64,000 bases of DNA from Panacagrimonas perspica (GTDB lineage: Bacteria > Pseudomonadota > Gammaproteobacteria > Nevskiales > Nevskiaceae). Made by a program: the position numbers and the translations under genes. Every line of letters starts with the position of its first letter. Positions within the stretch are counted from its first letter, which is position 1. Shown here in pieces: positions 44,071 to 55,004 of this stretch. Location: assembly GCF_004364935.1 (NCBI RefSeq), contig NZ_SOBT01000011.1, positions 310,001 through 374,000 on the forward strand. Direction: 5' to 3'. The notes below the pieces were generated by a model. That model worked only from the letters and a program-made list of their open reading frames with translations, ran no database searches and was not told the origin of the DNA.

Positions 44071-44153
44071 GTAGCCCGGATGCAGTCCGGGACGGCGGCG
44101 CGAGGAGTGCGCGCGTTCTGCGAAGTGTCATCCCGGACTGCGTCCGGGCTACG
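44071..44153. repeat. REP palindrome, ATGCAGT/GCAGT-stem variant
   Basis: GTAGCCCGGATGCAGTCCGG with a right arm CCCGGACTGCGTCCGGGCTACG. The core changed from ACGAAGT to ATGCAGT on both arms, with only a single T-G difference left, so it shows compensating change that preserves the hairpin. It lies between the convergent DinB and MaoC genes. Confidence 0.8.
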
Positions 44154-44163
44154 GGGGCTGGGT

Positions 44164-44619
44164 TCAGCGATAGCGGCGCTGGATGAATTCCGCGATGCAC
44201 ACCGGCTTGGCCTCGCCTTCGCGCTGCACTTCCATGTTGAACGTGAGCTGCAGGCCGTCGTCGGGCACGGGTTCGCAGGCGCCGAGCACGACGCGGCAGC
44301 GCAGTCGGCTGCCGACCGGAACCGGCGCCGGGAAGCGCACCTTGTTGAGGCCGTAGTTCAGGCCCATGCGCGTGCCTTCGAGCCGCACGGCGGATGCAAA
44401 GAGCTGGGGCAGCAGCGACAGCGTCAGGAATCCGTGCGCGATCGTGCGGCCGTAAGGCCCTTCCTTCGCGCGCTGCTGGTCCACGTGGATCCACTGGTGA
44501 TCGCCGGTGACGTCGGCGAACAGGTCGATCTGCGCCTGGGTCACGGTGACCCACTCGCTGATCGCGAGTTCCTGGCCGACGCAGGGGATCAGTTCATCGA
44601 GGGTCTTGAACGTTCTCAT
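44164..44619 (-). CDS. MaoC-like (R)-hydratase
   Basis: 151 aa single hot-dog domain. The hydratase motif FADVTGDHQWIHVDQQRA carries the Asp/His pair of (R)-specific enoyl-CoA hydratases, followed by GRTIAHGFLTLSL. It likely hydrates an enoyl-CoA thioester. Last of three genes (SDR, SDR, MaoC) in one direction; 39 bp separate it from the second SDR. Confidence 0.9.
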   Translation of the reverse strand: MRTFKTLDELIPCVGQELAISEWVTVTQAQIDLFADVTGDHQWIHVDQQRAKEGPYGRTIAHGFLTLSLLPQLFASAVRLEGTRMGLNYGLNKVRFPAPVPVGSRLRCRVVLGACEPVPDDGLQLTFNMEVQREGEAKPVCIAEFIQRRYR

Positions 44620-44658
44620 CGGGATCGTCCGGTCTTCAGCGTTCGCCGGGCGCGAGCC

Positions 44659-45405
44659 TCAGCCCACCATCGTCAGCCCGCCGCTGACGCTGAGCACCTG
44701 GCCGGTGACGTAGCTGGATCTCGGACTCATCATGAAGGCGATCGCGTTGGCGATGTCCTCCGGCTGCGCCAGGCGCCGGAACGGGATGGCATTCATCAGC
44801 GCCTCGCGCAGGTTCCCTTCCACCTGCGTGTTGAACAGCGGCGTGTCGGTGGGGCCGGGGCACACACAGTTCACGTTGATCTGGTAGCGCGCCATCTCGC
44901 GCGCCAGCGACTTCGTGAACGCGATCAGTCCGCCCTTGGTCGCCGCGTACACCGTCTCGCCCATGCTGCCCACGCGGCCGGCGTCGCTGGCGATGTTGAC
45001 GATCTTGCCGGCCTTGGCCTCGATCATCGAGGGCAGCACCAGCTGCGTTAGGCGGATCGCGCCAAGCAGATTCACGGCGACCAGGCGATCCCACAGCGCG
45101 GGGTCGTTCTTCATGAACGGCCCGATCTTGTCGAATCCGGCGGCGTTCACCAGGCCGTCCACGCGACCGTGCGTCTTCATGATGGTGTCCGCGTAGGTCT
45201 TCACCGAGGCGGCGTCGGCCAGGTCCAGCGGGTAGGCGTGCAGACTCCCGGCGCCGGTGCCATCCGCTGCGGTGCGCTCGGCGCCGGCAACGTCGAGCTC
45301 GCCGATGCAGACGGTGGCGCCCTGCGAGGCGAGCAGCAACGCGGTGGCGCGGCCGATGCCGGAGGCGCCCCCGGTGAGCGCGATGATCTTGTTCTCGAGT
45401 TCCAT
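44659..45405 (-). CDS. Short-chain dehydrogenase, BadH/FabG-like
   Basis: 248 aa classical SDR. The NAD(P) motif TGGASGIGRA, the NAAG-type motif VNAAGF and the catalytic Tyr-x3-Lys in VYAATKGG are all present. The sequence resembles 2-hydroxycyclohexanecarboxyl-CoA dehydrogenase (BadH)-like and FabG-like enzymes acting on hydroxyacyl-CoA. ATG 45405 gives the normal N-terminus MELENKIIALTGG; the open frame farther upstream lies opposite the neighbouring SDR. The real substrate cannot be read off. Confidence 0.9.
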   Translation of the reverse strand: MELENKIIALTGGASGIGRATALLLASQGATVCIGELDVAGAERTAADGTGAGSLHAYPLDLADAASVKTYADTIMKTHGRVDGLVNAAGFDKIGPFMKNDPALWDRLVAVNLLGAIRLTQLVLPSMIEAKAGKIVNIASDAGRVGSMGETVYAATKGGLIAFTKSLAREMARYQINVNCVCPGPTDTPLFNTQVEGNLREALMNAIPFRRLAQPEDIANAIAFMMSPRSSYVTGQVLSVSGGLTMVG

Positions 45406-45446
45406 CGTTGTCGTTCTCTTCAGTGATCGATCAGGGTTTCGTGCGG

Positions 45447-46361
45447 TCAGACGGGGTCCCAGCAGAACACGTCCTGCGAGCGCTCCAGTGGCGTGAACTG
45501 CGCCTGCAAGGCCGGCATCGCGTGCTGCGCGATGCGCTCCGGCGTCCATCCCCGTGCGTCGTGCACCGAGCGCACCGGGCGCGGTTGCGAGAACAGGAAG
45601 ATCTCGTTGGCGCGCACACCGAAGATCTGGCCCGTGACCTGCGCCGCGAGGTCGCTGCCCAGGTACACGGCCAGCGGCGCGATTTTCGCGCTCTCCATCG
45701 TCTTGAGCCGCGCGACGCGCTCCACCTGGTCCGGCGTGTCGGTGGGAATGGCGCCGATCATGCGGCTCCACGCGAACGGCGCGATGCAGTTGGAACGCAC
45801 GCCGAATTTCGCCATGTCGAGCGCGATGGAACGCGACAGTCCGGCGATGCCGAGCTTGGCGGCCATGTAGTTGGCCTGGCCGAAGTTGCCGATCAGCCCC
45901 GAGGTCGACGTCATGCTCACGACGGCGCCGCTGCCCTGCTTGCGAAAGTGCGGCGCGGCGGCGCGCGACATGAAGAACGAGCCATGCAGGTGCACGTCGA
46001 TCACCGACTGCCATTCCTCGACCGACATGTTGAAGAAGAAGCGGTCGCGCAGGATGCCGGCATTGTTCACGAGCACGTCGATGCGGCCGAACGTGTCGAC
46101 CGCGGTGGCGATGATGCGACTCGCCGATTCCCAGCTCGCCACGCTCTCGGTGCTGGCGATCGCGCTGCCGCCGGCCGCCACGATCTCGGCGACGACCTTG
46201 TGCGCGGTCGTCTGGTCGGCGCCTTCGCCGGAGAGCGACGCGCCGAGGTCGTTGATCACCACGCTGGCGCCGTCGCGGGCCATCGCCAGCGCGATGTCGC
46301 GCCCGATACCGCCGCCGGCGCCCGTGACCACGACCACCTTGCCTGCCATCAGCGATGTCAT
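45447..46361 (-). CDS. Short-chain dehydrogenase, peroxisomal multifunctional enzyme-like
   Basis: 304 aa. Nucleotide motif TGAGGGIGR, NNAG (VNNAGILRDR) and active-site YMAAKLG (Tyr-x3-Lys). Dinucleotide-binding region and length fit the SDR domain of 17-beta-HSD type 4 and actinobacterial/proteobacterial hydroxyacyl-CoA dehydrogenases used in steroid or fatty acid breakdown. ATG 46361 has ggagg four bases upstream; MAGK at 46349 is an alternative start. First gene of the SDR-SDR-MaoC unit. Confidence 0.9.
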   Translation of the reverse strand: MTSLMAGKVVVVTGAGGGIGRDIALAMARDGASVVINDLGASLSGEGADQTTAHKVVAEIVAAGGSAIASTESVASWESASRIIATAVDTFGRIDVLVNNAGILRDRFFFNMSVEEWQSVIDVHLHGSFFMSRAAAPHFRKQGSGAVVSMTSTSGLIGNFGQANYMAAKLGIAGLSRSIALDMAKFGVRSNCIAPFAWSRMIGAIPTDTPDQVERVARLKTMESAKIAPLAVYLGSDLAAQVTGQIFGVRANEIFLFSQPRPVRSVHDARGWTPERIAQHAMPALQAQFTPLERSQDVFCWDPV

Positions 46362-46573
46362 CCCGCCTCCCAGCGCATCGGTTTCACGGCGCGAACCTGC
46401 GACCCATGGAGATTCGCGCCGGTCCTCTCGTGCCATGCACCGTAGTTCACCCCTGAATCCAGCATCAATACGGACGCCCACCCGTCCGGCGTCGGGCCTG
46501 TGCGAACGCCCGTGTCAGGAGCGGCCGTCGCGGCGCTAGCGTGGCGTGGCGATCTCGAAGGGAGGTTTCGTCC

Positions 46574-47053
46574 ATGCGCTGCCTGCTGGTCCTGTGCGTC
46601 CTGGCCATGATTCCGACGGCCGAGGCGGTCGTGTACCGCTGCGAGGTGGACCAGAGGCCGGTGTACACCGACCGGCCTTGTGCGGCCGGCACCGCGCCAC
46701 ACGACCTGCCGGTCATCAGCGTCCTGCCGTCGCCCGGCGAGGCCGACCTCGTGGCGGATCACGATGCGCGCCGCGAACGTCATCTGAAATCGAAGGCCGG
46801 GGACGACGCGAAATGGCTCAAGGATCACCGCAAGCGCAAGGCGACCGACGAGCGCCTGTCTGCGGCCGCTGCGGACCACAAGGTCCTGAAGGACATGAGC
46901 GCCGACCAAGTCCGCCGCGCTCTCGGCAGCCCGGACGAGGTCAAGCGCAAGGACGGCGTCGAGCGATGGACGTATGTCGACGGCAAGCAGCGGCGCACCG
47001 TGGTGCTGCAGAACGGCCGTGTTTCGAGCACCGGCGGACCCAAGGGCAAGTAA
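46574..47053 (+). CDS. DUF4124-like secreted protein
   Basis: 159 aa. Short signal peptide (residues 1-18, ending TAEA). The mature start VVYRCEVDQRPVYTDRPC is typical of DUF4124 proteins, which are frequent in Beta- and Gammaproteobacteria with unknown function. A charged helical middle (about 65-105) and a C-terminal segment resembling the SmpA/BamE-like repeat DMSADQVRRALGSPDEV then WTYVDG follow. ATG 46574 is preceded by ggaggt at 46561-46566. Confidence 0.85.
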   Translation: MRCLLVLCVLAMIPTAEAVVYRCEVDQRPVYTDRPCAAGTAPHDLPVISVLPSPGEADLVADHDARRERHLKSKAGDDAKWLKDHRKRKATDERLSAAAADHKVLKDMSADQVRRALGSPDEVKRKDGVERWTYVDGKQRRTVVLQNGRVSSTGGPKGK

Positions 47054-47147
47054 TGGGGGACGCATCCGGCTTGAGTCCATGGCACCGCTCTTGAAACAAT
47101 GACGGCAGCGTCCATTCCGGCGTCATCGATCCATCGCGTCTTTTGCC

Positions 47148-47522
47148 ATGCCTCTCTACGAATACAGCTGCGCTGCCTGCGGCGCCACGTCGGAAATCAA
47201 CCACCGGATGTCCGATCCTGCCCCGACCGATTGCCCGGTCTGCGGCGCGCCCAAGCTCTCCAAGATGATTTCGGCCGCCGGTTTCCGGCTCAAGGGCGCC
47301 GGCTGGTACGAGACCGACTTCAAGTCGGACGGCAAGCGCAACCTCGCGGGGGACAGCGGCGAATCCTCGGGCGCAGACAGCAAGTCGGCCGGCAAGCCGG
47401 CCGCGAAGCCCGCCGCCGATGCCAGTCCTGCGCCGGCCAAGGCCGAGACCAAGAGCGAATCCAAGCCTGCTGCAGCCCCGGCCGCCACATCGCCGAGCCC
47501 CGGCAGCAGCGCCGCCACCTGA
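47148..47522 (+). CDS. FmdB-family zinc-ribbon protein
   Basis: 124 aa. The N-terminal 45 residues form a rubredoxin-like zinc ribbon with CAAC and CPVC knuckles (YEYSCAACGATSE, DCPVCGAPKL). The rest is a low-complexity Ala/Lys/Ser/Pro tail. Commonly found directly before aspS in xanthomonads and pseudomonads. Role unknown; called a putative regulator in most genomes. Confidence 0.88.
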   Translation: MPLYEYSCAACGATSEINHRMSDPAPTDCPVCGAPKLSKMISAAGFRLKGAGWYETDFKSDGKRNLAGDSGESSGADSKSAGKPAAKPAADASPAPAKAETKSESKPAAAPAATSPSPGSSAAT

Positions 47523-47563
47523 GCTCCTCGCCGGGCCGCCAAGCAGGGGCAGGGGCACGCGGC

Positions 47564-47569
47564 TACAAT
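47564..47569 (+). promoter_or_regulatory. Candidate -10 element for aspS
   Basis: TACAAT differs from TATAAT at one position and lies 33 bp before the aspS ATG. No good -35 hexamer is visible 16-18 bp upstream, so the site is tentative. A T-rich run (47579-47584) lies in the leader. Confidence 0.35.
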
Positions 47570-47601
47570 CCGCGACTCTTTTTTAGCCGTGCCCTGCATA
47601 C

Positions 47602-49395
<1,794 letters not shown>

Positions 49396-49430
49396 CGGTC
49401 CAAGCCCCCGCGAGCCTCCCGAGGAAGACA

Positions 49431-51017
49431 ATGCCCAAGATGATCAAGACCGTTGCGGCCAGCTGCGCCGCTGTACTGCTGCTGGGTTCCTGCAGCGGTA
49501 TCGGAGACGGCGCGAGCCCCGAATCGCTGAAGATCCTCCAGGTCACACCGGAGACGACGTTCGACGAGGCTTTCATCCGCGGCGAGCAGATCCCGGGCCA
49601 GGCTTACACCTGCGTCCGCGGGGTGCTGCAGGCTTTCATCTTCTTCGACGATGACGACGTCGGTAACTTCACGCGCCGCGTGAAGTGGAGCAGCAGCGAC
49701 ACGAGCGTCCTGACGGTCAGCAATTTCGACGAGGTCGTTCCCGGCAGTCCGGACAACCGGTTCGATTACGGCTCGATCGCGCCGCTGTCCCCCGGCACGG
49801 CCACGGTCACCGCGACGTACCTCAATATGACCGCGACGATCCCGGTCACCGTCGAGGAGGCCGGCGCGATCACGATCACGCCGAACGATCTGAAGATGGT
49901 GCCGCGCTCGTTCCAGCAGCTCCAGGCGACGGCGATTATCGCCGGGAAGAAGACCGATCTGACTGCACAGACCATCTTCGAATTCACCAACGCTGACCCG
50001 GAAGAGGTCGCGGAATTCGCGACGCTGTCCGAGACCGGGTCCATCGGGGCGATCGCGCCCAGCGCGCCGCTGCCCATCACCGCCAAGCTCAATGTCCGCG
50101 GCGGCGCCTGCGCCACGAAGCCGGCCACGACGGCCCAGGCCGATCTGCAGGTCATGGCGATTCCGACGCCTCCGACGCCGAATCCGCAGAAGCTGGGCCT
50201 GCGTCTCGAGCCCGAGGATGGTTACGTGGCGACCCTCGCGGAGGGCACCTCGCAGTTCCTCAAGCTGATCGCCCGCTTCGGCGATGCCAACGGCGACGGC
50301 GACTCGGACGATGCGAACGAGTTCCAGGACCTGTCCTTCCAGCCGGGTGCGGTGGGTGCGTTCACGTCCTCGGACACCGACGTCGCGACGTTCATCGGCT
50401 CGACCCTGCTGGGTCGCGGAACGCTGGTCTACGCCGTGCCCGACAATGCGACGACGGCGGGCACGCCCGAGTCGGACGGCACTTCGGACCTCAGTGCCGT
50501 CTTCGGCGCCAGACCCACGGATACGCCGCCGGTGGTGGGTACGACCTCGAACACGCTGCCGCTGCTGGTGCGCGACGTGCTGCTGCGGTCGATCGAGATT
50601 ACCTCCAGTCCGCAGCGCAATTCGGAAGACGGCGTCTGCAAGGTCAACGAAACGACGTATGGCGCAGTCCCCGCGGAGCTCACCGGCGGCAAGTTCCTGT
50701 GCCTGCGCGCCACCGGGACTTTCGGGCCCGACGCGGCCGGTGCCGATTACGTCCAGGACATCACCAAGGACGTGGTGTGGACGACCAAGGCCAGCGGCAC
50801 GCTGGGCATCACCAGCGGCCGCGTCCTGGGCGCCGGTATTCTTGCCAGCGCAACCAAGGCCCCGACCAGCGGAACGCAGTGCGTGAACGCGACGAGCTGT
50901 GCCGAAGAGATCACGGCGACGTTCACGACGAATCAGACCAACGCCACCACCGGCGTTGCGATCACGGTCGTCAAGACCGTTCCGATCACGGTCCTGATCC
51001 CCGCAGCGACCGACTGA
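49431..51017 (+). CDS. Ig-like-repeat lipoprotein of unknown function
   Basis: 528 aa. Lipoprotein signal with lipobox LLGSC (Cys21). The mature part has several bacterial Ig-like (Big-type) stretches: VKWSSSDTSVLTVSN near 85, GTATVTATYLNMTATIPVTV near 125, and a similar pattern again near the C-terminus. An Asp-rich calcium-like loop FGDANGDGDSDDANEF lies near residue 285. ATG 49431 follows gaggaag and is preferred to GTG 49392, which overlaps the aspS stop. Probably surface-anchored; adhesive or structural role is speculation. Confidence 0.85.
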   Translation: MPKMIKTVAASCAAVLLLGSCSGIGDGASPESLKILQVTPETTFDEAFIRGEQIPGQAYTCVRGVLQAFIFFDDDDVGNFTRRVKWSSSDTSVLTVSNFDEVVPGSPDNRFDYGSIAPLSPGTATVTATYLNMTATIPVTVEEAGAITITPNDLKMVPRSFQQLQATAIIAGKKTDLTAQTIFEFTNADPEEVAEFATLSETGSIGAIAPSAPLPITAKLNVRGGACATKPATTAQADLQVMAIPTPPTPNPQKLGLRLEPEDGYVATLAEGTSQFLKLIARFGDANGDGDSDDANEFQDLSFQPGAVGAFTSSDTDVATFIGSTLLGRGTLVYAVPDNATTAGTPESDGTSDLSAVFGARPTDTPPVVGTTSNTLPLLVRDVLLRSIEITSSPQRNSEDGVCKVNETTYGAVPAELTGGKFLCLRATGTFGPDAAGADYVQDITKDVVWTTKASGTLGITSGRVLGAGILASATKAPTSGTQCVNATSCAEEITATFTTNQTNATTGVAITVVKTVPITVLIPAATD

Positions 51018-51033
51018 TCGATCGGCGCTCCGC

Positions 51034-52368
51034 TCAACCCGTGCGCTTCGCGCGCACGCGGTTGCGCGGCAGCGTGAGTTCGAACTCTTCGCCCATCGGC
51101 AGCGTGTCCGCGTCGCGGATCACCGTACCGTCCATCGTTCGCGCGATCGAATAACCGCGATCGAGAACCGCCGCGGGATTGAGGCTGCGCAGCAGGGCGT
51201 CGCTGCGCTCCAGGCGCTGACGCGTCAGCGCGAGCCTGGCCTTCAACGCCAGCGCACCGCGCACCTGCAAGGCATCGATCCGTGCGCTGCCAGCGGAAAG
51301 ATCGGCGGCGTAGCGGGTGATCGACAACTGCTGCCGCGCGGCGTTGAAGCGGGACCTCGAGTCGCGCAGATGCCTGAGCATCGCGGCCGACAATCGTGCC
51401 TCGGCGTCGTCGACCCGTTGTGCACGCAGGTGCAGGGCACGCGAGGGATGAAGCTGGGCCAGGCGTTGCGTCATGCGCTGCAGGCGCTCGCCCGAGCGCG
51501 CCATCGAACGCGCCATCGCGCCTTCGATGGTGCTTGCCAGACCTTCGAGCCGGGCGCCCAGCACCGCGGCATCGGGGGTGATCAGTTCGGCGGCCGCAGT
51601 GGGTGTCGGCGCACGAAGATCAGCCACGAAATCGGCGATCGTGGTGTCGGTCTCGTGACCGACGCCGGTCACGACCGGAACCGCACACGCGCGGATCGCG
51701 CGCGCCACGCTCTCCTCGTTGAATGACCACAGGTCTTCGAGCGAACCGCCGCCGCGCACGAGCAGGATGGCGTCGACCGGCGCCCGTCGGGGCAGGCCGG
51801 CGAGGGCGCGCACGATGGCCGGCGCGGCCGCGGCACCCTGCACGGGGACGGGCCACAAGAACACGCGCAACAGAGGAAAGCGGCGCGCGAAGGCTGCCAG
51901 CACATCCTGTACGGCGGCGCCGGTGCCCGAGGTGATCAGGCCAATCGCGCGCGGAAGGCGCGGCAACGGTCGCTTGTGCGCGGCATCGAACAGGCCTTCG
52001 GCGAGCAGGCGGCGCTTGAGTTCCTCGAAGGCGCGCAGCAGCGCGCCTTCGCCCGCCGGCTCCATGTGTTCGCAGATCAATTGCAGGTCGCCGCGCGCGG
52101 CGTAGTAACTCGCCTGGGCGCGAACCAGCACGCGGTCGCCGTTCTGCGGCGGCGGTCGCACGAGGTAATTGGCGTTGCGGAACATCGCGCAACGGATCTG
52201 CGCCTGGGCGTCCTTGAGCGTGAAGTACCAGTGCCCCGAAGACGGGCGAGACAGGTTCGAGATCTCGCCCTCGACCCAGAGCCGCGGCAGCGAATCCTCG
52301 ACGAGCGCGCGAAGGATTTCCGCCAGTTCGGAGACCGTGTGGACGGTTCGGGATGCGGGAATGTTCAA
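51034..52368 (-). CDS. xseA: Exodeoxyribonuclease VII large subunit
   Basis: 444 aa. The N-terminal OB fold ([20 protein letters not shown]) precedes the catalytic domain with [29 protein letters not shown] and [21 protein letters not shown], then a long coiled coil. It degrades single-stranded DNA together with XseB. The start is uncertain: TTG 52368 gives the same N-terminal length as E. coli XseA, whereas ATG 52434 or 52428 would lie inside guaB on the other strand. I prefer TTG. Confidence 0.93.
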   Translation of the reverse strand: MNIPASRTVHTVSELAEILRALVEDSLPRLWVEGEISNLSRPSSGHWYFTLKDAQAQIRCAMFRNANYLVRPPPQNGDRVLVRAQASYYAARGDLQLICEHMEPAGEGALLRAFEELKRRLLAEGLFDAAHKRPLPRLPRAIGLITSGTGAAVQDVLAAFARRFPLLRVFLWPVPVQGAAAAPAIVRALAGLPRRAPVDAILLVRGGGSLEDLWSFNEESVARAIRACAVPVVTGVGHETDTTIADFVADLRAPTPTAAAELITPDAAVLGARLEGLASTIEGAMARSMARSGERLQRMTQRLAQLHPSRALHLRAQRVDDAEARLSAAMLRHLRDSRSRFNAARQQLSITRYAADLSAGSARIDALQVRGALALKARLALTRQRLERSDALLRSLNPAAVLDRGYSIARTMDGTVIRDADTLPMGEEFELTLPRNRVRAKRTG

Positions 52369-52399
52369 GAGAGGGCTAGGGACAAGGCGACCTGATCCG

Positions 52400-52405
52400 T
52401 ATAAT
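52400..52405 (+). promoter_or_regulatory. -10 element of guaB promoter
   Basis: A perfect TATAAT 22 bp before the guaB ATG; transcription would start near 52412. The -35 region is poor. The complementary strand of the shifted site reads TATTAT, a possible -10 for xseA, so the two divergent promoters may overlap. Confidence 0.6.
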
Positions 52406-52426
52406 AGGTTCTCGACGGAGCCTTTC

Positions 52427-53893
52427 ATGCGCATTCAAACCGAGGCCCTGACGTTTGACGACGTCCTGCTGCAGCCGGCCTATTCGGAAGTACTCCCGCG
52501 CCAGGTCAATCTGACCACGCGCCTTACCTCGCGGATCGTGCTCAACATCCCGCTGCTGTCGGCGGCGATGGACACGGTCACCGAAGCCAAGCTCGCCATT
52601 GCGCTCGCGCAGGAAGGCGGCATGGGCATCGTGCACAAGAACATGACGGCCGAACGCCAGGCCGCCGAGGTTCGCGCGGTGAAGAAGTACGAGTCGGGTG
52701 TGATCACCGACCCGATCGTGGTGCCGCCGAACATGACCATCGGCGAGGTGCTCAAGCTCACGCGCGCCAACCGCATTTCCGGCGTGCCGGTGGTCGACGG
52801 CGAGACCCTTGTCGGCATCGTCACCAGCCGCGACCTGCGCTTCGAGACGCGCTACGGCGAGCCGGTGAGCGTCGTCATGACGCCCAAGGAACGGCTGGTC
52901 ACGGTCAAGGAAGGCGCGTCGCGCGAGGAAGTGATCGCCAAGCTCCACCAGCACCGCATCGAGAAGGTGCTCGTGGTCAGCCCCGGCTTCCAGCTGCGCG
53001 GCATGATCACGGTCAAGGACATCCAGAAGTCGAGCGACTACCCGCTGGCCTGCAAGGACGAGCGCGGTCGCCTGCGCGTCGGCGCCGCGGTGGGTACCGG
53101 GCCGGAAACCGAGGATCGCGTCGCAGGACTCGTGCAGGCCGGTGTGGACGTGGTCGTCGTCGATACCGCGCACGGTCACTCGCGTGGCGTGCTCGATCGC
53201 GTCACCTGGATCAAGCGCCATTACCCCGACTTGCAGGTCATCGGCGGCAACATCGCGACGGCCGAGGGCGCACTCGCACTGGCCGACGCGGGCGCCGATG
53301 CGGTCAAGGTCGGCATCGGTCCCGGCTCGATCTGCACGACGCGCGTGGTCGCCGGTGTCGGCGTGCCGCAGATCAGCGCCGTCATGGCGGTGGCCGAGGC
53401 GCTCAAGTCGCGCAACGTGCCGTTGATCTCCGATGGCGGTGTTCGTTATTCGGGCGATTTCTCCAAGGCTCTCGCGGCCGGCGCGCATGCCGTGATGGTC
53501 GGCTCGATGCTGGCCGGCACCGAGGAAGCCCCGGGAGAAGTGGAGCTCTACCAGGGCCGCTCGTACAAGTCGTACCGCGGCATGGGATCGCTGGGCGCGA
53601 TGTCGCAGGCGCAGGGATCGAAGGATCGCTACTTCCAGGACACCACCAGCGAAGTCGAGAAGCTGGTCCCCGAAGGCGTCGAAGGCCGCGTGCCGTACAA
53701 GGGCCCGATGGCGGCGATCGTGCACCAGATGATCGGTGGGTTGCGTGCGTCCATGGGTTACACGGGCTGCGGCAGCATCGAGGATCTGCGCACGAAGACG
53801 CGCTTCGTGAAGATCACCGCGGCCGGCATCAAGGAAAGCCACGTCCACGACGTGACGATCACCAAGGAAGCGCCGAACTACCGCACGCAGTAG
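52427..53893 (+). CDS. guaB: Inosine-5'-monophosphate dehydrogenase
   Basis: 488 aa. Catalyses the first committed step of GMP synthesis (IMP to XMP with NAD). Two CBS domains (about residues 90-205) are inserted in the TIM barrel. The active-site Cys loop [13 protein letters not shown] and the flap [10 protein letters not shown] are intact. ATG 52427 has cggag at 52416-52420 and gives the normal N-terminus [15 protein letters not shown]; the frame is open upstream, opposite xseA. guaA is not downstream as it often is. Confidence 0.97.
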   Translation: MRIQTEALTFDDVLLQPAYSEVLPRQVNLTTRLTSRIVLNIPLLSAAMDTVTEAKLAIALAQEGGMGIVHKNMTAERQAAEVRAVKKYESGVITDPIVVPPNMTIGEVLKLTRANRISGVPVVDGETLVGIVTSRDLRFETRYGEPVSVVMTPKERLVTVKEGASREEVIAKLHQHRIEKVLVVSPGFQLRGMITVKDIQKSSDYPLACKDERGRLRVGAAVGTGPETEDRVAGLVQAGVDVVVVDTAHGHSRGVLDRVTWIKRHYPDLQVIGGNIATAEGALALADAGADAVKVGIGPGSICTTRVVAGVGVPQISAVMAVAEALKSRNVPLISDGGVRYSGDFSKALAAGAHAVMVGSMLAGTEEAPGEVELYQGRSYKSYRGMGSLGAMSQAQGSKDRYFQDTTSEVEKLVPEGVEGRVPYKGPMAAIVHQMIGGLRASMGYTGCGSIEDLRTKTRFVKITAAGIKESHVHDVTITKEAPNYRTQ

Positions 53894-53984
53894 CGGCCAA
53901 GCGGGCGATCGCATCGATCGTCCGTCCGTTGTTCGTCGCCTGCAGCGGCGTGCCGCGCGGCCGAACCGGAGAGGATGTCGAGCG

Positions 53985-54983
53985 ATGAAGGACAGCGCAC
54001 GCACCGCGTTCGTGACCGGGGGCACCGGGTTCGTCGGCATCAACCTCGTGAAGCGGCTGACGAGCGAGGGCTGGTCCGTGACCGCCCTGCACCGGCCGAC
54101 GTCGAATCTCGATCATCTGCGCCGGTTTCCCGTGCGCCTGGTGGCCGGCGACCTGACCGATACGGCCTCGCTCGAACGCGCGGTGCCCGAAGGCGTCGAC
54201 ACCGTGTTCCACGTTGCCGCGGACCTGAGCTTCGCGGCGGCGGGCGAGGAGCAGCAGTATCGAAGCAACGTGCTGGGAACCCGCCATCTGCTCGGGATCG
54301 CGCGCCGCCGCGGCGCCCGCTGCTTCGTTCACACCTCGACGCTGGGCACGTACGGCGGCCGCCCGGGCATCATCGACGAACGCTCGCCGCAGCTCGGCGG
54401 CACGTCCCCCCTGCATTACTCGCGTTCCAAGTGGCTCGCCGAGGAGGAAGTGCGTCGGGCCGCGAGCGAGGGCTTCAACGCCCTGATCCTGAATCCCGGC
54501 GGCATTCTCGGGCCGTACGATTCACGCACCTGGGGCACGTTCTTCTTCCTGGTGCGCGACGGCCTGCTGCCGTATGCCCCTGATCAGGGACAGATGGTGT
54601 GGTGCCATGTCGACGACGTCGTGGGCGCGCAGGTCGCGGCCTCCACGCGTGGCCGGCGCGGCGAGAACTACATCCTGGGTGGCGAATCGGCGCCGCTGCA
54701 CGTGGTCGCAGCCGAGATGGCCGCGCTGCTGGGCATTCCCAACCGCACCCGCCCGTTGCCGACGGCCCTGCTGGCCGACCTCGCCCGGGCCCAGGCGGCG
54801 ATCGCAGAGCACACCGGCGAGCCTGCGATCTACACGCCGGACATCGTCGAGGTGTTCTCCGACACCTACGTCTGCCGCTCCGACAAGGCGGTCGGCGAAC
54901 TCGGCTATCGCACCCACACCCTGCGCGAGATGCTCACCGACTGCCATCGCTGGCTGTGCGACGAGGGCCTGCTCGCCCGTTGA
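53985..54983 (+). CDS. NAD-dependent epimerase/dehydratase (extended SDR)
   Basis: 332 aa. Nucleotide motif TGGTGFVG at about residues 11-18, DVFHVAA-like motif (TVFHVAADL), catalytic Tyr-x3-Lys in YSRSK. Closest in style to dihydroflavonol-4-reductase or hopanoid-associated sugar epimerase (HpnA)-like proteins. Substrate not determined. Transcribed alone, 91 bp after guaB and convergent with ygfZ. Confidence 0.88.
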   Translation: MKDSARTAFVTGGTGFVGINLVKRLTSEGWSVTALHRPTSNLDHLRRFPVRLVAGDLTDTASLERAVPEGVDTVFHVAADLSFAAAGEEQQYRSNVLGTRHLLGIARRRGARCFVHTSTLGTYGGRPGIIDERSPQLGGTSPLHYSRSKWLAEEEVRRAASEGFNALILNPGGILGPYDSRTWGTFFFLVRDGLLPYAPDQGQMVWCHVDDVVGAQVAASTRGRRGENYILGGESAPLHVVAAEMAALLGIPNRTRPLPTALLADLARAQAAIAEHTGEPAIYTPDIVEVFSDTYVCRSDKAVGELGYRTHTLREMLTDCHRWLCDEGLLAR

Positions 54984-55004
54984 GGCCGGCCCCCGGCCCC
55001 GGCG

